This document shows positions 21,605 through 27,709 of a stretch of 34,684 nt of DNA, in pieces (position 1 is the first letter of the stretch; every line of letters begins with the position of its first letter). This DNA comes from Candidatus Saccharibacteria bacterium UBA2866. Its GTDB lineage: Bacteria; Patescibacteriota; Saccharimonadia; Saccharimonadales; Saccharimonadaceae. A model generated the notes under the pieces. That model did no database searches, had not been told where the DNA came from, and saw nothing but the letters and a program-made list of their open reading frames with translations. The position numbers and the translations under genes are program-made. The DNA lies in the NCBI GenBank assembly GCA_002350545.1, contig DEEY01000002.1, positions 296 to 34,979 of the forward strand, written 5' to 3'.

Positions 21605-23230
21605 ATGAATAAATTACTTGTTCGCCTCCTGAAAAAACGTGGGCTTACCCCTGATTTTTTAGACCCCAAATACGGTAATACCACTGATTCTTTTGTTCTT
21701 TATGATATGGAAAAAGCGGTAAATCGTATCAAACAAGCCATAAAAAATCAAGAAAAAATCATCATTTACGGTGACTACGATGTGGACGGTGTAACTGCTA
21801 GCACCGTTATGGAAGAAGCCCTGATGCTTGCTGGGGTAAACCCCGGAAACATATCTATCATGCTCCCCGATCGCTTTGCTGACGGGTACGGTATGAGTCC
21901 AAAGTTAATTAAAAAAGCCGAAAAAAAGGGAATAACTCTTGTTATTACAGTTGATTGTGGCTCTGGCAATCGCGAAATCATCGATGAATTGAATACTCTA
22001 AAAATCGACACTATCGTCACCGATCACCACGAAACTCCCGAAATTCTCCCCGATGCCGTCGCCATCATTAATCCTAAACGTAAAGATCATCCCACAGAGG
22101 AACTCAAAAACCTCGCTGGTGTCGGTGTCGCTTTTAAGCTCGCTCAGGCTCTCGTGAAGCAAAATCTCATCAAAAACGGCCAGGAAAAATGGCTCCTCGA
22201 TCTTGTTCTGCTTGGTACAATTTGTGACAATATGACTCTAACAAACGAGAACCGCATCCTCTCTTATTTTGGTCTCAAAGTCCTCGCCAAAACTCGTCGT
22301 CTAGGGCTCAAAGAATTAATGAGGAAGGCCCGAGTAAAAAATTTAACATCTGATTCGATTGGTTTTCAAATTGGCCCTCGCCTTAACGCCGCCGGGCGCC
22401 TTGAGTCTGCCGAGATTTCTTTAAATCTTCTTCGCACTAAGTCTCCGACCGAGGCTGCCTCACTTGCCAACAAACTTGAAGACCTAAACCAAAAACGCAA
22501 AATCGAACAGCAGTCCGCTACCAAAGAGATCAAAACACGTGGCATTAAAGAAGGCCCTCTTATTATTGAAACCGGTCATTGGCACGAGGGAATATTAGGC
22601 ATTGTGGCCGGCCGTTTGCTTGAAGAGTATCATAAACCCTCCTTCGTTCTAACAGAATTGGAAAACGGTATTTACAAGGGTTCTGCTCGTAGTTTTGGTG
22701 ACTTTAACCTCGCTGAAGCTCTCAGCCACGTCAAAGACACTATTATTAAAGGCGGTGGTCACGCTGGTGCCGCCGGGGTTAGCGTTGAACAAAAAAATAT
22801 CTATGCCTTCCGTGAAAAAATCAATAATTATTATAATAGCCTAAAGCTCAAAAACCAAGACCAATATTTCAAGGTACATGCCGATCTTGAGCTGGAAGAT
22901 TTTTCTGATTTAACCCTGGATTTTCTCGATGATCTCAAATCACTAGAACCTTTCGGCGCAGGGAACGAAGAACCAATTTTCAAACTTAAAAATGTTCAAA
23001 TTGAAAATGTTGCCCGCATGGGTGCTGAGCAAAATCATTTACGCTTAGACCTCAAAGACAAAAATAACAAACACCTCAAACTTGTCGCTTTTTATGCTCC
23101 CGAAGAATGGCTGAACTTAGATCCCACTGACCCAATGCTAAAAATTGAACCATTAATAACCCTCACCGAAAACGAATGGGGTGGCGTTAAATCCGTCGAA
23201 GCTCGCCTCATAGACCTCAATGTGGTATAA
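21605..23230 (+). CDS. recJ: Single-stranded-DNA-specific exonuclease RecJ
   Basis: A 541-residue DHH/DHHA1 nuclease that digests single-stranded DNA 5' to 3' in recombination and mismatch repair. DHH motifs include IIYGDYDVDGVTAS (Asp57, Asp59, Asp61), VDCGSGN and TDHHET (140-144). The DHHA1 domain has the GGHAGAAGVS glycine-rich motif, and an OB-like C-terminal domain ends the protein. Length is typical. It starts one base after the winged-helix gene without a clear ribosome site, so translation is probably coupled. Its TAA stop lies in the -10 box of the CYTH gene. Confidence 0.93.
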   Translation: MNKLLVRLLKKRGLTPDFLDPKYGNTTDSFVLYDMEKAVNRIKQAIKNQEKIIIYGDYDVDGVTASTVMEEALMLAGVNPGNISIMLPDRFADGYGMSPKLIKKAEKKGITLVITVDCGSGNREIIDELNTLKIDTIVTDHHETPEILPDAVAIINPKRKDHPTEELKNLAGVGVAFKLAQALVKQNLIKNGQEKWLLDLVLLGTICDNMTLTNENRILSYFGLKVLAKTRRLGLKELMRKARVKNLTSDSIGFQIGPRLNAAGRLESAEISLNLLRTKSPTEAASLANKLEDLNQKRKIEQQSATKEIKTRGIKEGPLIIETGHWHEGILGIVAGRLLEEYHKPSFVLTELENGIYKGSARSFGDFNLAEALSHVKDTIIKGGGHAGAAGVSVEQKNIYAFREKINNYYNSLKLKNQDQYFKVHADLELEDFSDLTLDFLDDLKSLEPFGAGNEEPIFKLKNVQIENVARMGAEQNHLRLDLKDKNNKHLKLVAFYAPEEWLNLDPTDPMLKIEPLITLTENEWGGVKSVEARLIDLNVV

Positions 23231-23231
23231 T
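23226..23231 (+). promoter_or_regulatory. Leaderless promoter of the CYTH gene
   Basis: TGG-TATAAT, then GTAGGC and the ATG at 23238. The recJ stop TAA (23228-23230) is inside the hexamer. Confidence 0.7.
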
Positions 23232-23237
23232 GTAGGC

Positions 23238-23768
23238 ATGAGAAAAGCTATCGTCAAATGTAAACTCAAAAACCGTGACAACTTCGAAAAGAAGCTCGCC
23301 GATATTGATTTAGATTTTTCCTTAACCTATTGGCAGCACGACCGTATCTATGTGCCGCGCAATTACAAGCCGCACGCCAATTTTCCGCGCCTCATCATGC
23401 GCACTGAGATGCGCGCTGTCGATAAACCAGCCAAGTATTACTTTATTCTAAAACGTCACATCGAGGACTCCGGCATTGATATCGTCGAAGAAACTGTTAT
23501 TAAAGATTACGAAAAACTTGTCAACATTATTTTGCAATTAGGGTTCAAGCCAGTGGCCGAAGTCTCCCGCCGCCGCCAAGACTTAAAAATGGGGGAAGGG
23601 AATTTCATTTATATCGACAAGGTCGAAAACAAACCCGGCTACTTTGCTAAAATCGAATCCAATCTTGCAGCAGGCGATTCCATCGAAGCCGCCAAAGACG
23701 ATCTTAGGAAAACTTTCCAAACTCTCGGCGAATCCGGCTTCGTGGACAACGCGTATTTTGAATTATAA
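23238..23768 (+). CDS. CYTH-domain protein (triphosphate tunnel / CyaB-like)
   Basis: A 176-residue protein with the layout of CYTH domains: charged first strand (AIVKCKLKN), paired basic residues in PRLIMRTEMR and FILKRH, acidic EETVIKDYEK, then SRRRQDLK, FIYIDKVENKPGYFAKIE and a C-terminal helix. CYTH enzymes bind triphosphates inside a beta tunnel and act as adenylate cyclases (class IV), thiamine-triphosphatases or polyphosphatases. The exact reaction is unknown. The start at 23238 is set by the leaderless promoter; the ATG at 23220 lies in recJ before the -10. It ends in a long palindrome shared with the convergent gene. Confidence 0.72.
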   Translation: MRKAIVKCKLKNRDNFEKKLADIDLDFSLTYWQHDRIYVPRNYKPHANFPRLIMRTEMRAVDKPAKYYFILKRHIEDSGIDIVEETVIKDYEKLVNIILQLGFKPVAEVSRRRQDLKMGEGNFIYIDKVENKPGYFAKIESNLAAGDSIEAAKDDLRKTFQTLGESGFVDNAYFEL

Positions 23769-23841
23769 AACAGCCATCCTCGGGAGCGCTCCGGGCCGCT
23801 AGGCCAAGTCTTACTCCCTCGGATTGGCTGTTTTATAATTC
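23760..23841. terminator. Bidirectional terminator with 17-bp arms and GC-rich core
   Basis: GAATTATAAAACAGCCA (23760-23776) is the exact reverse complement of 23825-23841. The 48-base interior is GC-rich and folds further (GGAGCGCTCC; GGCC/GGCC around GCTA). The left arm contains the CYTH stop, and the right arm ends one base before the stop of the KwaB-like gene. A and T tracts in the arms allow termination both ways. Confidence 0.7.
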
Positions 23842-23842
23842 A

Positions 23843-24820
23843 CTAGCCCCGTGGTGGTTCACCATCTGGTTCGCCAAGCAGTTTCTTGGACTTAATTTCG
23901 TAACGCTTACCATTGACCGGCGAAATATAATAATCCTCATTCAGTAAATTAACAAACATCGTCAAATCCTTGTCATCCATGATAATAATCGAACCATCAT
24001 CATCGGTCATCAACTCCAGCTGCATTTCGTCCGCATAATCAAGCAGCTTATCTTGCGGCATTTCTTCTGCAATATCCATTGCTTGCACCTTTTTTAAAAT
24101 CGGTTTCTTATCAGCAAGCAAGGCATCCAATGTCAATCCTTCTGCAAATGATAATTTATACTTCTCGGTTAATTCTTTTGCTTTTGCCTCAGCAATCACT
24201 TGCGATTTATAATCGTATTGGAACAAATTCTCAAACTTCGCCTGGTTGAACACAATAATTACACCATCCACAATTGCTACCTGGTTATCATCTGGCATCT
24301 TCAAGGCGATTTCTGCCGAGAAAGGCTCAAACGATTCACCATTTATTTCCCAAGACGAGGCCCCCTTTAAAGCCGACGAAGCCGGCAAAAGCTTTGCAAT
24401 ATAAAAAGTTTTCATCCCGTCTTCACCCGGATAAGTAAACTTTGCAATAATGCCTTTTACCTTTTTGAAGTCATACTCATTTTCCGAAAAATAATCAATG
24501 TCTTTGTATTCATTTTCAATCAAATGAATTAAAGTCTCCGCTCTCCCTACCTTGGAAAGGGAAGTACGATAAATTACTTTTTCCTCACCGTCTGATCGCT
24601 CGTATTCGCGACATTCTAGTCCCTTGTCGGCTTCTTTAATAATGAAAGAAACTGCTTCTTGCATAAACATCGCCTTAACCGCCCCAGTTAGTTTATCGGA
24701 GTACTTAATCTTATACGGTGTATAATTTTTGTTAAACAAAAATAGTTCCGCTGAAACATTATTTTTGACTTCATCTATTTCATTTGCCCACAAGAATACA
24801 TCAAAATCTGTCTTTTCCAT
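23843..24820 (-). CDS. KwaB-like (DUF4868) protein
   Basis: 325 residues, soluble. The central and C-terminal pattern recalls DUF4868/KwaB: KVKGIIAKF..., an F...I.L.M..D...VDG.IIVFNQAKFENLFQYD segment, an Ala/Lys helix, and a terminal FVNLLNEDYYISPVNGKRYE block. KwaB is the cytosolic DNA-binding partner of the membrane protein KwaA in the Kiwa anti-phage system. No KwaA-like gene is adjacent, so this would be an orphan. Assignment is from memory of the family and is tentative; catalytic residues are not recognised. GAGGT lies before the ATG, with a -10 at 24844. It is a single-gene unit. Confidence 0.5.
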   Translation of the reverse strand: MEKTDFDVFLWANEIDEVKNNVSAELFLFNKNYTPYKIKYSDKLTGAVKAMFMQEAVSFIIKEADKGLECREYERSDGEEKVIYRTSLSKVGRAETLIHLIENEYKDIDYFSENEYDFKKVKGIIAKFTYPGEDGMKTFYIAKLLPASSALKGASSWEINGESFEPFSAEIALKMPDDNQVAIVDGVIIVFNQAKFENLFQYDYKSQVIAEAKAKELTEKYKLSFAEGLTLDALLADKKPILKKVQAMDIAEEMPQDKLLDYADEMQLELMTDDDGSIIIMDDKDLTMFVNLLNEDYYISPVNGKRYEIKSKKLLGEPDGEPPRG

Positions 24821-24843
24821 ATTTACCTCACTTATTTTCTTCC

Positions 24844-24849
24844 ATTATA
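24844..24849 (-). promoter_or_regulatory. Promoter -10 of the KwaB-like gene
   Basis: Minus strand TGT-TATAAT, 23 bases before the ATG; conventional leader with GTGAGGT. Confidence 0.65.
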
Positions 24850-24859
24850 ACATAAAACC

Positions 24860-24884
24860 AAAAAAACCGGTCAATCTGACCGGT
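24860..24884 (-). terminator. Terminator of small gene A
   Basis: ACCGGTCA (24866-24873) pairs with TGACCGGT (24877-24884) around a 3-base loop; the minus strand continues with a T-run (24866-24860). Confidence 0.88.
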
Positions 24885-24894
24885 AAAAGGAAAA

Positions 24895-25170
24895 TTATCT
24901 TGAAGAAGTTGTCTCAACGATTACAATACGATTATTAACCTCATTCAAAAGCTTTTCGACTATTTCTATAATCTGCTCTTCTTCGTTTATGTCGTTGAGC
25001 CTGCATGCCTCATCTATGATAGCATTAAGATTCGTTTGAATACTATAATATATCTCCAGGGTCCTCTTTTCTACAATCGGGCTAGAATCATCTTTCATAA
25101 CCGAATCATAGATCCTCTGCTCCCTCTCAAATCTCTCCCATAACTTCTCAAAAGTACTACTTATTGCCAT
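24895..25170 (-). CDS. Small acidic helical protein A, unknown family
   Basis: 91 residues, not recognised. It is highly charged, predicted helical, without membrane segment or signal peptide. Its N-terminus (MAISSTFEKLWERFEREQRIYDSVMKD) is related to that of the next gene (MADTSTYKEIWSRYEK...YNSLVKD), with Trp, Arg, Tyr and KD aligned without gaps. AAAGGAGGG lies before the ATG at 25170; the open frame to 25233 contains the promoter. It has its own promoter and terminator. Confidence 0.75.
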   Translation of the reverse strand: MAISSTFEKLWERFEREQRIYDSVMKDDSSPIVEKRTLEIYYSIQTNLNAIIDEACRLNDINEEEQIIEIVEKLLNEVNNRIVIVETTSSR

Positions 25171-25212
25171 TTTTTCACCCTCCTTTTCAAGAAGCAACAA
25201 CGTATCGCAAAT

Positions 25213-25218
25213 ATTATA
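25213..25218 (-). promoter_or_regulatory. Promoter -10 of small gene A
   Basis: Minus strand TGC-TATAAT; leader of about 36 bases. Confidence 0.65.
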
Positions 25219-25249
25219 GCATAAATCAACCAATAAAACAAGCTCAAGA

Positions 25250-25273
25250 AAAAGGCCGGCAAATATTGCCGGC
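25250..25273 (-). terminator. Terminator of small gene B
   Basis: GCCGGCAA (25255-25262) pairs with TTGCCGGC (25266-25273) around ATA; followed on the minus strand by CTTTTTC-type T-run. Confidence 0.87.
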
Positions 25274-25283
25274 TAGACAGGAA

Positions 25284-25634
25284 TTACACCGTTATAATCT
25301 TTGGCGTCGGACACGGCCTCGAAGAAACGTAATCCTCAAAGTTTGCTGCCGGATCGCATTCGAACAAACGTGCATCCGCACAAGCCTCCTCAACAGAGTA
25401 AAGCAATGCAATAGTTGCAGCTTGTGCCTTGCGGCGATCAGGCTCAAAAGCAAGATTGGAACACTTGTCGAGCAACTGATTAATGCTGTTTACCAGCTCG
25501 CTCAGTCGCTGCGATCCAGCATACTGAGCCAGAGTAGCATCATTATCGAATGCATCCTTAACCAAAGAATTGTAACTCCTTAGGAGCTTCTCGTAGCGGC
25601 TCCAAATTTCTTTATATGTGCTAGTATCTGCCAT
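25284..25634 (-). CDS. Small acidic helical protein B, paralogue of A
   Basis: 116 residues, not recognised. The first 27 residues match protein A; the rest is a longer helical region (residues about 35-95, with several Ala/Leu heptads) and a tail ending VSSRPCPTPKIITV. No membrane segment. The ATG at 25634 is used because GGAAGG is placed well before it; a GTG at 25652 overlaps that site. Weak promoter TGA-TATAAC at 25680-25685. It forms its own transcription unit, like A, and the two probably arose by duplication. Confidence 0.72.
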   Translation of the reverse strand: MADTSTYKEIWSRYEKLLRSYNSLVKDAFDNDATLAQYAGSQRLSELVNSINQLLDKCSNLAFEPDRRKAQAATIALLYSVEEACADARLFECDPAANFEDYVSSRPCPTPKIITV

Positions 25635-25811
25635 TACACACCTTCCTTTCACCAGAGAAAAAGCAGCACTTATACGTATGTTATATCACAAAACATAAGG
25701 AAAATCAACCCCACCTTGTTCGGTTTTTTACAAACGAATGTTCGGTAAATTAACAGGGAAGTTTTCCACAATTGCGAAAAACTGAATATGAAAAAAAGTC
25801 CAAAAAACCAC

Positions 25812-25840
25812 TTGCATTTTCCAAAAATATGTCATACAAT
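25812..25840 (+). promoter_or_regulatory. Promoter of a non-coding transcript upstream of rsmH
   Basis: TTGCAT (25812-25817), 17-base spacer, TACAAT (25835-25840). The nearest gene start is 336 bases downstream. Confidence 0.7.
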
Positions 25841-25846
25841 AAAACC

Positions 25847-26098
25847 AGCGAATAAATAAATAAAAACGCTAAAACATAAAAAGCACCTTAAAAAAGTTTG
25901 AGGCCGACCATCTAGGAGCTTCGCGCGCATTAAATATTAGCGAGATGCGAAAAAACAATCGTGAGCACCTTCCTCAAAAACACACCTCCCAATAAAACTC
26001 TATATGGTCAAAAACCAAACACAATAAGTCTCTCAACGGCTATGATTCATGTGGCACGTTTAGCACGAGCCGAAAAATCGTAGTAGATTAATTGTGTT
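25847..26098 (+). ncRNA. Candidate structured RNA or long leader before rsmH
   Basis: From the predicted start, TTTGAGG (25897-25903) can pair with CCTCAAA (25972-25978), enclosing CGCAT/ATGCG (25926-25930 with 25945-25949). AACACAAT (26018-26025) pairs with ATTGTGTT (26091-26098), enclosing CGGCT/AGCCG (26037-26041 with 26068-26072). AGCACCTT occurs twice (near 25881 and 25964). No T-run terminator is found, so it could be a free RNA or a leader running into rsmH. No match to RNase P, tmRNA, SRP or 6S signatures was seen. Confidence 0.4.
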
Positions 26099-26163
26099 AT
26101 CAAACAAAAAATAAAGCAGAAACAAACCCGCTGAAGTTTCTAGTTGAACGGTCTCAAACGTTG

Positions 26164-26169
26164 TATAAT
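26164..26169 (+). promoter_or_regulatory. Leaderless promoter of rsmH
   Basis: TTG-TATAAT, then ATAGAT and the ATG at 26176. A TTGAAC at 26144-26149 is a possible -35, with a short 14-base spacer. Confidence 0.65.
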
Positions 26170-26175
26170 ATAGAT

Positions 26176-27051
26176 ATGGAGAAACCACATATCCCTGTAT
26201 TATTATCGGAAGTCCTAGCAGGACTAAACCCTAAGCCAAATGAATCATATTTAGATCTTACGGCTGGTTTTGGTGGTCACGCTAGCGAAATTTTGGATGT
26301 AACACAGAACTATAAAGACACAGTTTTGGTAGATCGCGACGAATTCGCTGTAAATTATTTGAAACAGGAATTCCCGCCGGAAACCGAAATTATCAATACG
26401 GATTTTTACAGTGCTATGCTACAGCTTTTCGAGTGTGGAAAGACTTTTGATATGATACTGGCTGATTTTGGTGTTTCTTCACCGCAGCTAGACAATGGTG
26501 ACAGGGGCTTTTCGTTTAAAACAGATGCCCCATTGGATATGCGGATGGACAGGAAGCAAAAACTAACGGCGGCCGACATTGTAAACAAATCTAGTGAGCG
26601 CGAACTCGCGCGCATTTTCGCCCTCTACGGCGAGGAGCCAGTAGGGAGAGCCAAAATGTTAGCCCGTGAAATAGTGCATCACCGCCCGATCAACACCACT
26701 AGGGAATTAGCGGATTTAATCAAATCAAAATCACGCTATTCTAAACTTCATCCAGCAACCAAAGTCTTCCAAGCGATTCGTATAGTAGTCAATGACGAGC
26801 TTACTCAAATCGAAAAATCTTTACCCCTTATCCCTAAACTACTAAACAAAAACGGTCGTGTTGGAATCATCACCTTTCATAGTCTAGAAGATCGGCTCGT
26901 TAAAGATTTTTTCAAGGCTGAAAGCAGCCTCGGCGAGGAATCGCCTCTTGAAATCATTAATAAAAAGCCTATCACTGCAAAACAAGTGGAGTTAGTTATC
27001 AACCCGCGGGCTAGAAGCGCTAAGCTGCGATTAGCCAAAAAGCGGATTTGA
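26176..27051 (+). CDS. rsmH: 16S rRNA m4C1402 methyltransferase RsmH
   Basis: A 291-residue SAM-dependent enzyme that methylates N4 of C1402 in 16S rRNA. HIPVLLSEVL opens the protein. The SAM motif DLTAGFGGH is at 27-35, followed by VDRDEFA, ILADFGVSSPQLD and RGFSFKTDAPLDMRMD, which are RsmH signatures. The C-terminus has ITFHSLEDRLVKDFF and the RSAKLR ending typical of the family. It heads the division/cell-wall cluster, as in most bacteria (mraW). The start at 26176 is set by homology and by the -10 box six bases before it; the open frame to 26092 is not coding. Confidence 0.95.
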   Translation: MEKPHIPVLLSEVLAGLNPKPNESYLDLTAGFGGHASEILDVTQNYKDTVLVDRDEFAVNYLKQEFPPETEIINTDFYSAMLQLFECGKTFDMILADFGVSSPQLDNGDRGFSFKTDAPLDMRMDRKQKLTAADIVNKSSERELARIFALYGEEPVGRAKMLAREIVHHRPINTTRELADLIKSKSRYSKLHPATKVFQAIRIVVNDELTQIEKSLPLIPKLLNKNGRVGIITFHSLEDRLVKDFFKAESSLGEESPLEIINKKPITAKQVELVINPRARSAKLRLAKKRI

Positions 27052-27084
27052 TAAAACAAAAAAATAAAATAAAAAGGAGGCAAT

Positions 27085-27150
27085 ATGCCAAAGCAAATCG
27101 TGATTGCGAATAAATCTCGCAAACAAACCGTCAAGGTAAACTTCCGCTAA
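27085..27150 (+). CDS. 21-residue ORF with strong ribosome site
   Basis: MPKQIVIANKSRKQTVKVNFR, basic, ended by TAA. AAAAAGGAGG ends four bases before the ATG and is among the best Shine-Dalgarno sites in the window, which argues that it is translated. It sits 33 bases after rsmH, in front of a structured segment and the ftsL-like gene. It may be a leader peptide, a mini-protein of the divisome cluster, or a trap for ribosomes. It resembles nothing I know. Confidence 0.5.
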   Translation: MPKQIVIANKSRKQTVKVNFR

Positions 27151-27340
27151 TCCCTCCACCGGGCGGGGAATCTCGCCCGGATTCAAGGGGAGACATGGGC
27201 CAGAGTGTGGTCCGCCAAGATAGAGTTTCACTAGGAGAGTGAAAACGTGTATGACCTTCCCGGGATAAGCTTTTACGAATTACTTATAGCTCTGTTCGTG
27301 AAAGCCCCCGGTCTAAGATCGAAAAGTCGAAAACAAACAT
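27151..27340 (+). ncRNA. Structured intercistronic RNA between the 21-codon ORF and ftsL
   Basis: Four clean helices in series. CCGGGCG (27159-27165) pairs with CGCCCGG (27174-27180). GGGCC (27197-27201) pairs with GGTCC (27209-27213). TTTCACT (27226-27232) pairs with AGTGAAA (27238-27244) around AGGAG. GCTTTTACGAA (27269-27279) pairs with TTCGTGAAAGC (27295-27305), extended by CCGGG/CCCGG (27260-27264 with 27307-27311). No T-run follows any helix, so they are not terminators. It is far more G+C-rich and structured than other gaps here. It could be a riboswitch-like or attenuating element, or a processed RNA. Confidence 0.55.
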
Positions 27341-27367
27341 AAAAACATCAGCGAGGAAAAACAAAAA

Positions 27368-27709
27368 ATGAACCAAACTTACGTTACCCGTCGTGCGCCA
27401 GCCAGCAGCTTTGCCAGAGGCCGCAACACCGTCCGACACACCAAAAGGAGCCTAGGCTCTATTTCACAAATTGTAATCGTCAGTATGCTCACTCTAGTTT
27501 TTGGTCTCATTTATGTTGCTGAAGGCACTCGTGCTACCAGTTTTGATTATGAAATTTCCTCGGTCGAATCTGAAATAACTGAAATGACTGCTAAAAAAGA
27601 AGATTTAGCAGTAGAAAAAGCACGCTTAAATTCTGTCGCTGCTGCGAAGAACAGTACCGTCGCGGCCGCCATGGAAGACGCTACGGTAACCGGCTATGCC
27701 ACGGATTAA
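27368..27709 (+). CDS. ftsL: FtsL-like bitopic cell-division protein
   Basis: 113 residues with a basic N-terminus, one membrane helix at about 34-52 (QIVIVSMLTLVFGLIYVAE), and a coiled-coil outer part (YEISSVESEITEMTAKKEDLAVEKARL). Size, topology and place between rsmH and ftsI are those of FtsL, which with FtsB/FtsQ activates FtsWI at the septum. Sequence conservation in FtsL is low, so the name rests on context. GAGG is 10-14 bases before the ATG. The last 14 bases overlap ftsI. Confidence 0.68.
   Translation: MNQTYVTRRAPASSFARGRNTVRHTKRSLGSISQIVIVSMLTLVFGLIYVAEGTRATSFDYEISSVESEITEMTAKKEDLAVEKARLNSVAAAKNSTVAAAMEDATVTGYATD

Larger units (their letters stand above)
25635..26163. other. 530-base non-coding region before rsmH
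   Basis: No open frame with a ribosome site is seen. It contains the leader of small gene B (to about 25690), an A-rich stretch, a good plus-strand promoter (25812-25840) and a segment with pairing potential (25847-26098), and then the rsmH promoter. mraZ, the usual first gene of this cluster, is absent. Confidence 0.7.

Noticed and set aside
25983..25990. ACCTCCC resembling the 16S anti-Shine-Dalgarno tail
   Set aside because: A six-base match is expected by chance and no conserved context supports a titration role.
26092..26175. N-terminal extension of rsmH
   Set aside because: It lies upstream of the -10 box that ends six bases before ATG 26176, and RsmH homology begins at that ATG.
27085..27340. 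tmRNA, RNase P or a known riboswitch in the rsmH-ftsL gap
   Set aside because: The 21-codon frame and helices do not show the tRNA-like end of tmRNA, RNase P core motifs, or aptamer signatures I know (TPP, SAM, FMN, cobalamin, c-di-GMP).
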